Shown here: positions 34,123 to 42,060 of the stretch, piece by piece | Numbering within the stretch: position 1 is the first letter of the stretch | Layout of the letters: the number at the start of each line of letters is the position of its first letter | Source of the DNA: Candidatus Thorarchaeota archaeon AB_25 | GTDB lineage: Archaea > Asgardarchaeota > Thorarchaeia > Thorarchaeales > Thorarchaeaceae | Direction: 5' to 3' | Assembly: GCA_001940705.1 (NCBI GenBank) | Contig: MEHG01000006.1 | Location: 1 to 46,908, forward strand | DNA: 46,908 bases | Translations under genes and position numbers: made by a program | The notes under the pieces: generated by a model | The model's input: only the letters and a program-made list of their open reading frames with translations | What the model was told of the DNA's origin: nothing | The model's database searches: none

Positions 34123-34542
34123 ATGGGTGACGAACTATTAACATACCCTTCAGACGAGTGGGTTGCACTATACATGGAACTCCTGAATAAGAATGACCGC
34201 TACGAAGATGCCGCCAAGACTTGGGAGGGCGACTTCATCTTCGAAATCACTGCAGATGGAGAGATTGTAGAGGAAAATATTCGATTCTACATGGATCTCT
34301 GGCACGGAAAATGTAGAGAGGCAAGGATGGCAGAACCTGGTGACACTGCAGAGTTCACTTACTCGGGACCCTACAAGAACTGGAAAGCTCTTTTTGCGGG
34401 CAAGATTGACCCAATCAAGGGAATTATGGCTCGAAAGTTCAAGCTTGATGGTGACATGGGTAAGGTCATGCGGTATACAAAGGCAGCCCTAGAACTTGTG
34501 GCCACAACCAGACAGGTTCCCACAAAATACCTGGATGAATAA
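34123..34542 (+). CDS. SCP2-like sterol/lipid-transfer domain protein
   Basis: A 139-residue protein with an SCP2-type fold pattern: an amphipathic helix DEWVALYMELLNKNDRYEDAAKTWEGDF, strands IFEITADGEIVEENIRFYMDLWHGKCREARM, a D-x-x-EFTYSGPYKNWKALFAGKIDPIKGIMARKFKLDGDMGKVMRY block (a segment like this is the family's recognisable C-terminal part) and a closing helix. SCP2 domains bind lipids or other apolar molecules in the cytoplasm. The ATG at 34123 is chosen because GGAGATGA precedes it; a GTG three bases upstream is possible. It probably heads an operon with the radical SAM/SPASM gene 44 bases downstream. A lipid-binding accessory or anaerobic-sterol-like role would be inference. Confidence 0.8.
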   Translation: MGDELLTYPSDEWVALYMELLNKNDRYEDAAKTWEGDFIFEITADGEIVEENIRFYMDLWHGKCREARMAEPGDTAEFTYSGPYKNWKALFAGKIDPIKGIMARKFKLDGDMGKVMRYTKAALELVATTRQVPTKYLDE

Positions 34543-34586
34543 CCTGAAGTAGAACGAACTCCTCATTCTTGGAAGGAGGCACATTA

Positions 34587-35639
34587 TTGCCATGGAGGAG
34601 AGGACGTAAATCAAAGAAATGGCCAGGACCAGGTTGCGCAGTCTGGGAAATAACACTAGCATGTAATTTGAATTGCATTCATTGTGGTTCTGCAGCAGGA
34701 AGGAAACGTGACGATGAACTGTCAACTGAGGAGGCCCTCCAACTTTGTGATGACCTCAATGGTATTGGATGTAAGGGAGTCGCACTCATGGGTGGTGAAC
34801 CCCTACTCCGACCAGATTGGGTCAACCTCTCGGAAAGGATACATGATTTGGGAATGGAACTCTCAATCATAACAAATGGATGGCTTGGACAAAATGATGA
34901 TGTCACTCAACAGATAGTTGACTTATCTCCAGAATGTGTGTCTGTGAGTCTTGATGGTGGAGAGGCTTCAACACATGATATGATAAGGGGTGTTTCAGGC
35001 TCGTTCGATCGTGCGACCAAATCTATTGAGAGGTTTGCACAACTAGGTCTTCCAACCACTGTTATAACAACGGTCCACAAGCTGAATTTCAAGGATTTGA
35101 CAAAGATTCGTGAGTTTCTGAAAGGGAAAGGAGTGGCATGGCAGATACAAATGGCAACACCGCATGGAAGACTTGAGCGAAAGCATGTGTTGTCCCAAGA
35201 TGAGTTCTACTCAGTCGCATTGTTCATGGCCGCAACTCGGAAGACATTATCAAAAGAGCTGATGGTAGCTGGAGCTCATGATATGGGGTACTTCTCAACG
35301 ATTCTTCCTGAACTTCAAGTTGGTGGTTGGCAGGGTTGTCAAGCAGGCATGGGGACCTTAGGAATTCAGAGTAATGGCAACATCACTGGATGCTTGGCAC
35401 TTCAGGATGATTTTATTGAAGGTAATATTCGAAACCGTCCTCTCAAAGAGATATGGAATGATGAATCCTCGTTCAGGTACTCGCGGTATGTAAAGAGGTC
35501 GGATATGAAAGCACATTGTGCTAGTTGTGAGTTTGCGAGTATTTGTGGGGGCGGATGCACTGCTGTTTCTGTATCTATGACCAAAGGCATCCATCAAGAT
35601 CCGTATTGCCTTCGCTTCATTGAGCAATCAATGAAGTAA
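34587..35639 (+). CDS. Radical SAM/SPASM domain protein
   Basis: A 350-residue enzyme. The radical SAM motif CNLNCIHC is at about residues 25-32, followed by GGEPLLRP, then the barrel with VSLDGGEASTHDMIRG. The C-terminal SPASM-type region carries Cys at GWQGC, ITGCLAL, CASCEFASICGGGC and PYC, enough for two auxiliary [4Fe-4S] clusters, with the family linker GNIRNRPLKEIWN. SPASM enzymes modify ribosomal peptides or proteins (PqqE, AlbA and anaerobic sulfatase maturases are known examples). The TTG at 34587 has GGAAGGAGG at seven bases and is preferred over the TTG at 34569. Two paralogous small membrane proteins follow directly and are candidate substrates. Confidence 0.88.
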   Translation: MPWRRGRKSKKWPGPGCAVWEITLACNLNCIHCGSAAGRKRDDELSTEEALQLCDDLNGIGCKGVALMGGEPLLRPDWVNLSERIHDLGMELSIITNGWLGQNDDVTQQIVDLSPECVSVSLDGGEASTHDMIRGVSGSFDRATKSIERFAQLGLPTTVITTVHKLNFKDLTKIREFLKGKGVAWQIQMATPHGRLERKHVLSQDEFYSVALFMAATRKTLSKELMVAGAHDMGYFSTILPELQVGGWQGCQAGMGTLGIQSNGNITGCLALQDDFIEGNIRNRPLKEIWNDESSFRYSRYVKRSDMKAHCASCEFASICGGGCTAVSVSMTKGIHQDPYCLRFIEQSMK

Positions 35640-35663
35640 CCAAAGCGGAATTCAAAGAACTTA

Positions 35664-36116
35664 TTGCAAGAAAATGAGAGTATTGGATGGGTGAAGTTGT
35701 TGAGAAGGAGTGGAGTAGGAAGAATTGATGTTGCATACTGGAAAATTCGTCCATACCTTCCTTCAAAGCTACTGTCAAAACTTGAATCATTGATGCCATT
35801 TAGTACTCCAGAAGAAAAACAACTCAAGAAGCTAAGGATACTGGGAGAAGGAATAGGATTGAGTAGTAAGGAGGTGTCAGCTGCATATAGCCCTCCTCTT
35901 AATCTGACCCACTGGAGGTCTCGACTGACCCCCCTCTCAGCATGCGTTATGATACTTGTAATCTTCATTGGGGGTTACTTGATCATTGCTTTCGTTGCTC
36001 TCGACAATCCCAATTACTGGCCATCAACAGAAACGTATCGCTTTGGCTCACTTTATGGAACAATCAACCCCCAGGATTTTGATTCAGATGTGTTCACCAT
36101 GGATGTGATAACATGA
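35664..36116 (+). CDS. Single-pass membrane protein A with conserved C-terminal tail
   Basis: About 150 residues if it starts at the TTG at 35664; a GTG at 35691 would give about 141 and matches the paralogue's start better. A soluble N-terminal part (about 85 residues, YWKI-x-x-YLPSKL, then EKQLKKLRILGEGIGLSSKEVSAAY) is followed by THWRSRLT, one membrane helix (about residues 92-114) and a 36-residue tail. The tail ends with YGTINPQDFDSDVF. The positive-inside rule puts the tail outside. The paralogue at 36113 matches throughout, with the C-terminal YGTI-x-PQDF among the best-conserved parts. It follows a radical SAM/SPASM gene and may be its substrate. I recognise no family. Confidence 0.65.
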   Translation: MQENESIGWVKLLRRSGVGRIDVAYWKIRPYLPSKLLSKLESLMPFSTPEEKQLKKLRILGEGIGLSSKEVSAAYSPPLNLTHWRSRLTPLSACVMILVIFIGGYLIIAFVALDNPNYWPSTETYRFGSLYGTINPQDFDSDVFTMDVIT

Positions 36117-36520
36117 GATTGTTCAGTCTACAAACAATTTGGTCTTTTGGATTCTTTAAATCCGGGTATTGGAAGATCCATTCCTATCTTCCATCATCTC
36201 TTAGAATAAAGTTGGATGGTCTAATTCTACGTACAAGTGCAGATAAGAATCAACTCAAGAAACTTGAGTTGTTAGGGGAGAAGATTGGTCTAAATGAGAA
36301 AGAGGTAGTAGCAGCCTATAACCCTCCTTTTAATATGACTCACTGGAGGTCTCGATTGACCCTCTTCACAACTTGTGTCCTGATTCTAGCTGTTTTTGTG
36401 GTGAGTTTTTTGCTTTTCACTCTTGGTACTATCAATAATCCCCCATCAACATATGCGTGGGGTACTCGATATGGGACAATCAAGCCTCAGGATTTCAATC
36501 AGCGACACTATAGCTCGTAA
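36113..36520 (+). CDS. Single-pass membrane protein B, tandem paralogue of A
   Basis: A 135-residue protein starting at an ATG that overlaps the TGA of gene A by four bases (ATGA), so the two are coupled. It shares with A the blocks YWKI-x-x-YLPS, LKKL-x-x-LGE-x-IGL-x-x-KEV-x-AAY-x-PP, THWRSRLT, one membrane helix (about 82-105) and the tail PPST-x-x-(W/Y)-x-x-x-YGTI-x-PQDF, ending NQRHYSS. The membrane helix is less conserved than the tail and the THWRSRLT block. No signal peptide precedes the soluble part. The gene is followed 13 bases later by a methyltransferase-TPR gene. Possible roles are precursor of a modified peptide or a paired membrane sensor. Confidence 0.7.
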   Translation: MRLFSLQTIWSFGFFKSGYWKIHSYLPSSLRIKLDGLILRTSADKNQLKKLELLGEKIGLNEKEVVAAYNPPFNMTHWRSRLTLFTTCVLILAVFVVSFLLFTLGTINNPPSTYAWGTRYGTIKPQDFNQRHYSS

Positions 36521-36533
36521 TTGGTGAACACAG

Positions 36534-37835
36534 TTGAGGCTCAATATAGGATGCGGACTTGAATACAAGAAGGACTACATCAATATTGATGCTTTTGACA
36601 AGACTGTTGCAGACCAAGTGATGTCAGCGCTTGATCTTGATTTTGAAGATAACACATTCTCGCAGGTCGACTGCATACAAGTACTCGAGCATCTTGGTGC
36701 AGCGAAATCGATCTATTCGTTGGCGGAGGTATTTCGTGTCATCAAACCTGAGGGATTGTTTACCATTGAGACCCCAGATCTGATGAGTTCATTCAAGAAC
36801 TTTCTCAAAGGAAATGAAGACCAACGAAAACAGTTGATGAACTGGATATATGGTCTTGATACACCGGGTATGTCGCACAAGTATGGATTTCCAGAAGAAC
36901 TCCTTGAACGAATGCTTCTCGAAACTGGATTCACTGACATTACAATTACATCTTTGGGTACAAAATCATCTTACCCATCCCTCCGTGCGACCTGCAGAAA
37001 ACCAGATTCAAAGGTTCATCAATTCTTCAGTCATTTCAGGAAAAGACTCGTCTGGACCAATATCGTTGATCTAGACAATCAGGTTGATGTGATAGAAAAG
37101 GAAGCAATTCTCCAAGACCTTATGCGAGTTGTCTTGAATTCCAAGAATAGTAGTCAGCATCTCAAAGGGGTGCTACAAACAACTTCAACAAGTTGTCCTA
37201 AGATAGGTCAACTATACTTAGAAATGGCAATCAGTAACAACTTACTCTCAGACAAAGAAGCAAGGGCTTATCTCAACGTCTTCAAGGAGTTAGTTTCTCT
37301 TCGACTAACCGATGTGATGATACATCTCTTTCAAGAAATGCCAATAGTACCAGGCCATCAGGCCGAATCCATCGATACTGTCAAGTCTATGTTTGATCAG
37401 TCAGTAAGAAAACTCCTCAACGGAGACCAAACAGTCGTTGATTACATTAGAAAGACATCAGAAAAGATTGATGACGAAATTCAGACAGATCTATTCTCTA
37501 ATACCATCTTGGAGATGATTTCATCTACACAACTTGCATTAGGTTCTAAGGAGTTCTCCAAGACCCGATTTGACAACGCAATTGAGTATTATGACAAGGC
37601 AAGACGATTCAATCGGGATAGTATATTGGCATACTGGAATCTTGCTCGATTGCAGACTCTCCAAGACATGAAAGAACAGGCAAGACGTAGCTATAGGACG
37701 ACAAAAGATCTTCTAAAGTTACATCATCCGAAAATACAGAGGGTTCTGTGCAAGAAAATTGATGATGAAATTGAATACATCGCAAAAGGGAGTAGAGAAA
37801 AAATTGACAATCCAGTCCTTTCGCTGTTTCGATAA
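36534..37835 (+). CDS. SAM-dependent methyltransferase fused to TPR-containing region
   Basis: A 433-residue protein. Residues 1-150 are a class I methyltransferase opening directly with motif I (RLNIGCGLEYKKDYINIDAFD), then a DFEDNTFSQVDCIQVLEHL segment and EVFRVIKPEGLFTIETPDL, the methyltransf_11/glycan-cluster style. About 160-330 is helical without recognised motifs. About 340-400 looks like one or two TPR units (AIEYYDKARRFNRDSILAYWNLARLQTL). The start is a TTG at 36534 with GGTGA six bases upstream. It is the last gene after the radical SAM/SPASM and paired membrane proteins. If they work together it could add a methyl group to the modified protein, but this is inference. The TPR end may hold the partner. 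Confidence 0.8.
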   Translation: MRLNIGCGLEYKKDYINIDAFDKTVADQVMSALDLDFEDNTFSQVDCIQVLEHLGAAKSIYSLAEVFRVIKPEGLFTIETPDLMSSFKNFLKGNEDQRKQLMNWIYGLDTPGMSHKYGFPEELLERMLLETGFTDITITSLGTKSSYPSLRATCRKPDSKVHQFFSHFRKRLVWTNIVDLDNQVDVIEKEAILQDLMRVVLNSKNSSQHLKGVLQTTSTSCPKIGQLYLEMAISNNLLSDKEARAYLNVFKELVSLRLTDVMIHLFQEMPIVPGHQAESIDTVKSMFDQSVRKLLNGDQTVVDYIRKTSEKIDDEIQTDLFSNTILEMISSTQLALGSKEFSKTRFDNAIEYYDKARRFNRDSILAYWNLARLQTLQDMKEQARRSYRTTKDLLKLHHPKIQRVLCKKIDDEIEYIAKGSREKIDNPVLSLFR

Positions 37836-37878
37836 CAAGGGTGGTAACTTAAATCGCACCGAATAAATTCTAAGAGAC

Positions 37879-38970
37879 ATGGTTCTCATTCATACAGAAC
37901 TCTGTGACATTGTTGGAATCAAACACCCCATTCTTCAGGGAGGTATGGGTCCATACAAGACGGAGGCACTATCTATCGCAGTGGCCAATGCTGGAGCTCT
38001 TGGTATCATCAGTTGTATCGGAATGGCAGCGACGCTCTTACCAGAAGCAGCACCACTTGATGCAGAGAGATTGTTTGGAACAGACCCGCCTGCGGTAATC
38101 CTTCAAAAATCAATTGAGGTGGTCACAAAAGAAACCCGTTCATCGGGAGGCATATTTGGTGTGAACGTACCTGTTGCTTCAGAATTCATTTTGGCATCCC
38201 AGATGTTCGTTGAACAGACCATTGAGTCCTGCAAATCGGACTCAGACACTGAACGTTCACTACGAGTCATTGTCACATCTGCAGGCAATCCAAAACCCTG
38301 GTCAGTACTCAAGGATGAAGGTTTCATCTGGATTCACGTGGTTCCATCGGCATATCACGCTAAGAAAGCAGAGGCAGCTGGTGCAGATGTGATTGTGGCA
38401 TCAGGACATGAGGGAGGCGCTCATGTTTCATGGGACCCAGTTCACTCAATGGTCCTTGTACCTACAGTGGCAAAGGCTGTAAAGACTCCAGTAGTGGGTG
38501 CAGGAGGTTTCTGTGATGGATCAACACTTGCTGCAGCTTTGTGTATGGGTGCCGTTGGGATTCAGATGGGGACCCGGTTTATAGCCACCAAAGAGAGTGA
38601 TTTCGAACCGATGTGGAAACAGGCGGTTATAGAGAGAGAAGAACGTCAGACTCTCGTAGGTCGAGGCCTTTTTGGTCCAATGAGATTCCTTCGTAACAGA
38701 CGAGCTGAAGAGATTGTAGAACAGACCCTAGAGGATTTGCCAAACTTCTACCTTGGTGAACCACTTGACTCCAATGAGAAAATCCTCGATCTTGAACGAA
38801 CAGGTTTCGTGGACCTCATGGATGAAAAAGAGGACACAGCATTGATGTTTGGTGGAGAAGTAGCTGGTCGAATTCAAGACCTGCCATCTACAGCCGAGCT
38901 CATCGAAGGCATAATCTTAGAGGCATCCGAGGTGCTTGAGAAGGCCCCAAATTTCGTGGTTAATAAGTGA
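37879..38970 (+). CDS. Nitronate monooxygenase-like FMN enzyme (NPD/IMPDH-barrel family)
   Basis: A 363-residue TIM-barrel protein of the 2-nitropropane dioxygenase family. It has the N-terminal ILQGGMG (about residues 18-24), an IFGVNVP strand, the FMN-binding GHEGGAH (about 175-181), a late GAGGFCDGSTLAAALCMGAVGIQMGTRFIATKES block binding FMN phosphate, and a C-terminal helical segment. Family members oxidise nitronates or act as enoyl-ACP or enoyl-CoA reductases; which applies here is undecided. A TATA-like ACTTAAATCG lies about 25-30 bases upstream of the ATG with no Shine-Dalgarno, so it is probably leaderless and heads a transcription unit with the dehydrogenase and aldehyde oxidoreductase genes that follow. 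Confidence 0.87.
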   Translation: MVLIHTELCDIVGIKHPILQGGMGPYKTEALSIAVANAGALGIISCIGMAATLLPEAAPLDAERLFGTDPPAVILQKSIEVVTKETRSSGGIFGVNVPVASEFILASQMFVEQTIESCKSDSDTERSLRVIVTSAGNPKPWSVLKDEGFIWIHVVPSAYHAKKAEAAGADVIVASGHEGGAHVSWDPVHSMVLVPTVAKAVKTPVVGAGGFCDGSTLAAALCMGAVGIQMGTRFIATKESDFEPMWKQAVIEREERQTLVGRGLFGPMRFLRNRRAEEIVEQTLEDLPNFYLGEPLDSNEKILDLERTGFVDLMDEKEDTALMFGGEVAGRIQDLPSTAELIEGIILEASEVLEKAPNFVVNK

Positions 38971-39042
38971 GAACAGCCTGTGCGAGGAAATAAAGGGGCG
39001 TGGTTCCCCTTTATGACAGTATATTCTGAGGAGAGATTGGGA

Positions 39043-40224
39043 ATGGTCTGGTGGTATTTTACGCCGAATGTGACTTTTGGTGAAGATGCTCTGAGTGAGC
39101 TTGAAACAATTGTTGGGAAGAAAGCCTTCATTGTGACTGATAAAGTAATCAATAGTCTTGGTTTCGCGGAGAAAGTATGCGCGATACTCACTGAGAGACA
39201 ATGGGAAGCGGCTATTTGGGATGGTGTAGAACCAGACCCAAAGGTTTCTACTGTCAAGGCGGCTGCTGAGGGAATCAAGAGATTCGGAGCGGATTGGATT
39301 ATTGCAGTAGGTGGAGGGAGTGTCATGGACACTGCTAAAGCCGCATGGGTGCTCTATGAGAAGCCAGAGATTGAACTTCATGCTCTGACACCTTTCGATG
39401 AGTTAGGTCTTCGTACGAAAGCGAAACTAATCTGTATCCCAACAACAGCAGGAACGGGATCAGAAGCGACCAAGGCTATTGTTATTCGTGATGATGAAAC
39501 AGGAAGGAAATTTGCCACTATCAATCCCCAGCTGACTCCAGATATTGCGATTCTCGATCCGGAGTTTGTTGTAGGGTTGCCAAAAGAACTCACGGCCTAT
39601 ACCGGCATGGATGCGCTGACCCATGCTGTTGAAGGATACATCTCTGTGTGGAAGAATGACTTCTCCGATGGTTGTTCACTACAGGCGGTCAAGATGGTCT
39701 TCGAATGGCTTCCCAAATCTATAGAGGACCTCTCAGACCTTGAGAGCAGAGAGAAGATGTTAGTTGCCGCATGTCTTGCAGGTATGTCATTTGGAAACTC
39801 ACAAGCTGCACTTGCACATTCTCTCGGTCACAGTATGGGCTCGGTGCTTAGGACACATCATGGTATGTCTGTAGGAATGGCTTTGCCTTATACCATCGAA
39901 TTCAACTGCAGAGGTAAGGAAAACGAAGAAACAGCGAAACTATACTTAGAATTAGCACGAATGATTGGAATTGAAGGGAAGAAACCTGAAACGGTAGCTC
40001 TGAAATTTGCAGGAGCAATACGGGAGTTGATGACAAAGATTGGAAGTCCTCAGAGTTTCAAGGAGGCGGGTATCAAGAAGAAGGACTTCAACGCAGGACT
40101 AGAGAACATGGTTGAATTCGCGATGATGGACACAAGTCTGACTATGAATCCAAGAAACACCGACAGCGAAGAGATTCGGAAGATGTACAAATACATGTAT
40201 GATGGAACAATTATCGATTTCTAG
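39043..40224 (+). CDS. Iron-containing alcohol dehydrogenase
   Basis: A 393-residue enzyme of the Fe-ADH (group III) family. It begins MVWWYFTPNVTFGEDAL, then the NAD(P)-binding GGGSVMDTAK (about residues 93-102) and TTAGTGSEATK. The metal ligands follow, Asp and His in MDALTHAVEGY and two His in HSLGHSMGSVLRTHHGMS, the usual D/H/H/H set. The ATG at 39043 has GAGGAGAG seven bases upstream and matches the normal N-terminus of the family, so the in-frame GTG at 38980 is rejected. It reduces aldehydes or oxidises alcohols in the cytoplasm. The next gene starts 15 bases later and encodes an aldehyde oxidoreductase, so the pair could run alcohol to aldehyde to acid. Confidence 0.9.
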   Translation: MVWWYFTPNVTFGEDALSELETIVGKKAFIVTDKVINSLGFAEKVCAILTERQWEAAIWDGVEPDPKVSTVKAAAEGIKRFGADWIIAVGGGSVMDTAKAAWVLYEKPEIELHALTPFDELGLRTKAKLICIPTTAGTGSEATKAIVIRDDETGRKFATINPQLTPDIAILDPEFVVGLPKELTAYTGMDALTHAVEGYISVWKNDFSDGCSLQAVKMVFEWLPKSIEDLSDLESREKMLVAACLAGMSFGNSQAALAHSLGHSMGSVLRTHHGMSVGMALPYTIEFNCRGKENEETAKLYLELARMIGIEGKKPETVALKFAGAIRELMTKIGSPQSFKEAGIKKKDFNAGLENMVEFAMMDTSLTMNPRNTDSEEIRKMYKYMYDGTIIDF

Positions 40225-40239
40225 AAGGAGGTTATTGGT

Positions 40240-42060
40240 TTGAGCGGCTATCGAGGTAAGATTCTCAGAGTTGATTTGAGTGCAGGATCAACTTCTGTCA
40301 CGTCAATTGATGAAAAATTGCTAAGAGGATTCATCGGGGGAGCTGGATTAGGAGCGCGTCTTCTGTATGATATGATTGATGCAAATACAGATCCACTTAG
40401 TCCGGAGAACCCACTTCTGTATCTAACCGGCCCACTCTGCGGCACCATGGCACCAACCGGTAGCAAGTCAACGTTCTGTTCCAGGTCTCCAAAGACTGGT
40501 ATTCTTGGATATAGTACAGTGGGAGGCCACATAGGTGCAGACCTGAAGTTTGCAGGATATGATGGAATCATTTTCACGGGGGCATCAGCAGAACCGTCGT
40601 ATCTTCTTGTAGAGGACTTGGATGTTGAAATCAGGAATGCTAAACACCTGTGGGGAAAGAACACAGAGCAAGTATGGGAGAAGCTGAAGAAAGAAACCGG
40701 CCATAAGAATGCGGGTATCGCCAGGATTGGCTTAGCAGGGGAGAATCTTGTAAAATACGCTAGCATCATTGTGGACCATCATAGAGCTGCAGGACGAACA
40801 GGACAAGGCGCAGTCATGGGTTCCAAGAAACTGAAAGCAATAGTAATCCATGGAACTAATCGAAAAGTCCCTGTTGCAGATGAGGTAGGTATGCGCGAGT
40901 ATGCGTCTGAATTGAATAAGGACAAGGAAGAGGACCCAACATTTAGGATGTACTCAGACCTGGGTACTGCGGGTTTCACAGATATGGCCAGTATGATGTG
41001 GGGGTCACTCCCTGCAGGGTATTACACGGTTCCTGAATTTGACACATACAATCTGAGTGGTACAACAGTTCGGGAAACAATCCTGACAGGTAAGTCAGCA
41101 TGCTACAGGTGTCCAATTGCATGCGGAAGAGTGATTGAGATCCCAAAGGGCAAATACAAGATGGAAAAGTATGCAGGCCCAGAGCTTGAAGTGACTGGAA
41201 CCATGGGTTCCCTAATACTCAACAACAATGTTGAGGCTGTGGCGTATGCAAACAGGATACTCAACCAGCTCGGGATTGACACAATATCTGGAGGTAACAC
41301 CATTGCATTTGCGTACTATCTCTTCAAGGAGGGGAAGATCTCTGCTGATGACCTTGATGGAATTACACCAGAGTGGGGTGAGGTTGAGTCAGCAATAGCA
41401 CTAGCTGAGAAGATAGCAAACCGAGAGGGCATTGGGGATCTGATGGCTGAAGGGGCATTAGAGTTCGGAGAGAAGTTTGGTGTTCCAGAACTCGCAGTAC
41501 AAGTGAATGGTCTGGAGTTTCCACAGCATGATCCAAGGGGTTTCTCAGGACATGCGATTGGATACGCAACATCACCGCGCGGCGCTTGTCACATGAGCGC
41601 AGATATGTACAATGTCCAGATGGGACAGCCCAATGAGGCTTTCAATATTGAGAGCGATGATAGATTCGCTAATGAGGCGGAGTTGGTTGCTAGACTTCAA
41701 GATTTTCGATCTCTGACAAATTCCTCTGTAAATTGCAATTTCTATCCAATTGATGGAGACCAGCTATTGAAGCTCATCCAACTGGCAACTGGATGGGACA
41801 TAGATATTGATGAGCTGGTGCAGACGGGCGAGAGGATTTTCACCATGATGAGGTTACTTAACCTCAAACTTGGTTATGATTCAAAGAACGAAGGGCTACC
41901 AGAACTTGTGTTGAGACCACTCGAGGGAGCTACAGAGGGCCATGTTCCAGACATAGAAGCACAGTTGAAGACATGGTATGAATACAGAGGGTGGGATAGG
42001 AAATCAGGAAAGCCACCTAAGAAGAAGCTTGAGAAGCTCGGTCTAGGGGACCTTACCTAA
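40240..42060 (+). CDS. aor: Tungsten-containing aldehyde ferredoxin oxidoreductase
   Basis: The 606-residue protein matches the AOR family throughout. The N-terminal domain starts YRGKILRVDLSAGSTSV, with GGAGLGARLLYD for pterin contact and GPLCGTMAPTGSK and TGQGAVMGSKKLKAI as typical blocks. The [4Fe-4S] ligands are C288, C291 and C295 (CYRCPIAC), with C499 (VNCNFYP) as the fourth, at almost the same spacing as in the Pyrococcus enzyme. It oxidises aldehydes to acids and reduces ferredoxin using a tungstopterin. The TTG start at 40240 has AGAAGGAGGT at seven bases. The stop at 42060 overlaps the convergent dipeptidase gene by eight bases. Confidence 0.93.
   Translation: MSGYRGKILRVDLSAGSTSVTSIDEKLLRGFIGGAGLGARLLYDMIDANTDPLSPENPLLYLTGPLCGTMAPTGSKSTFCSRSPKTGILGYSTVGGHIGADLKFAGYDGIIFTGASAEPSYLLVEDLDVEIRNAKHLWGKNTEQVWEKLKKETGHKNAGIARIGLAGENLVKYASIIVDHHRAAGRTGQGAVMGSKKLKAIVIHGTNRKVPVADEVGMREYASELNKDKEEDPTFRMYSDLGTAGFTDMASMMWGSLPAGYYTVPEFDTYNLSGTTVRETILTGKSACYRCPIACGRVIEIPKGKYKMEKYAGPELEVTGTMGSLILNNNVEAVAYANRILNQLGIDTISGGNTIAFAYYLFKEGKISADDLDGITPEWGEVESAIALAEKIANREGIGDLMAEGALEFGEKFGVPELAVQVNGLEFPQHDPRGFSGHAIGYATSPRGACHMSADMYNVQMGQPNEAFNIESDDRFANEAELVARLQDFRSLTNSSVNCNFYPIDGDQLLKLIQLATGWDIDIDELVQTGERIFTMMRLLNLKLGYDSKNEGLPELVLRPLEGATEGHVPDIEAQLKTWYEYRGWDRKSGKPPKKKLEKLGLGDLT

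Noticed and set aside
38980-39042. Longer start for the iron alcohol dehydrogenase
   Set aside because: The added residues do not fit the family, and the ATG at 39043 has a good Shine-Dalgarno.
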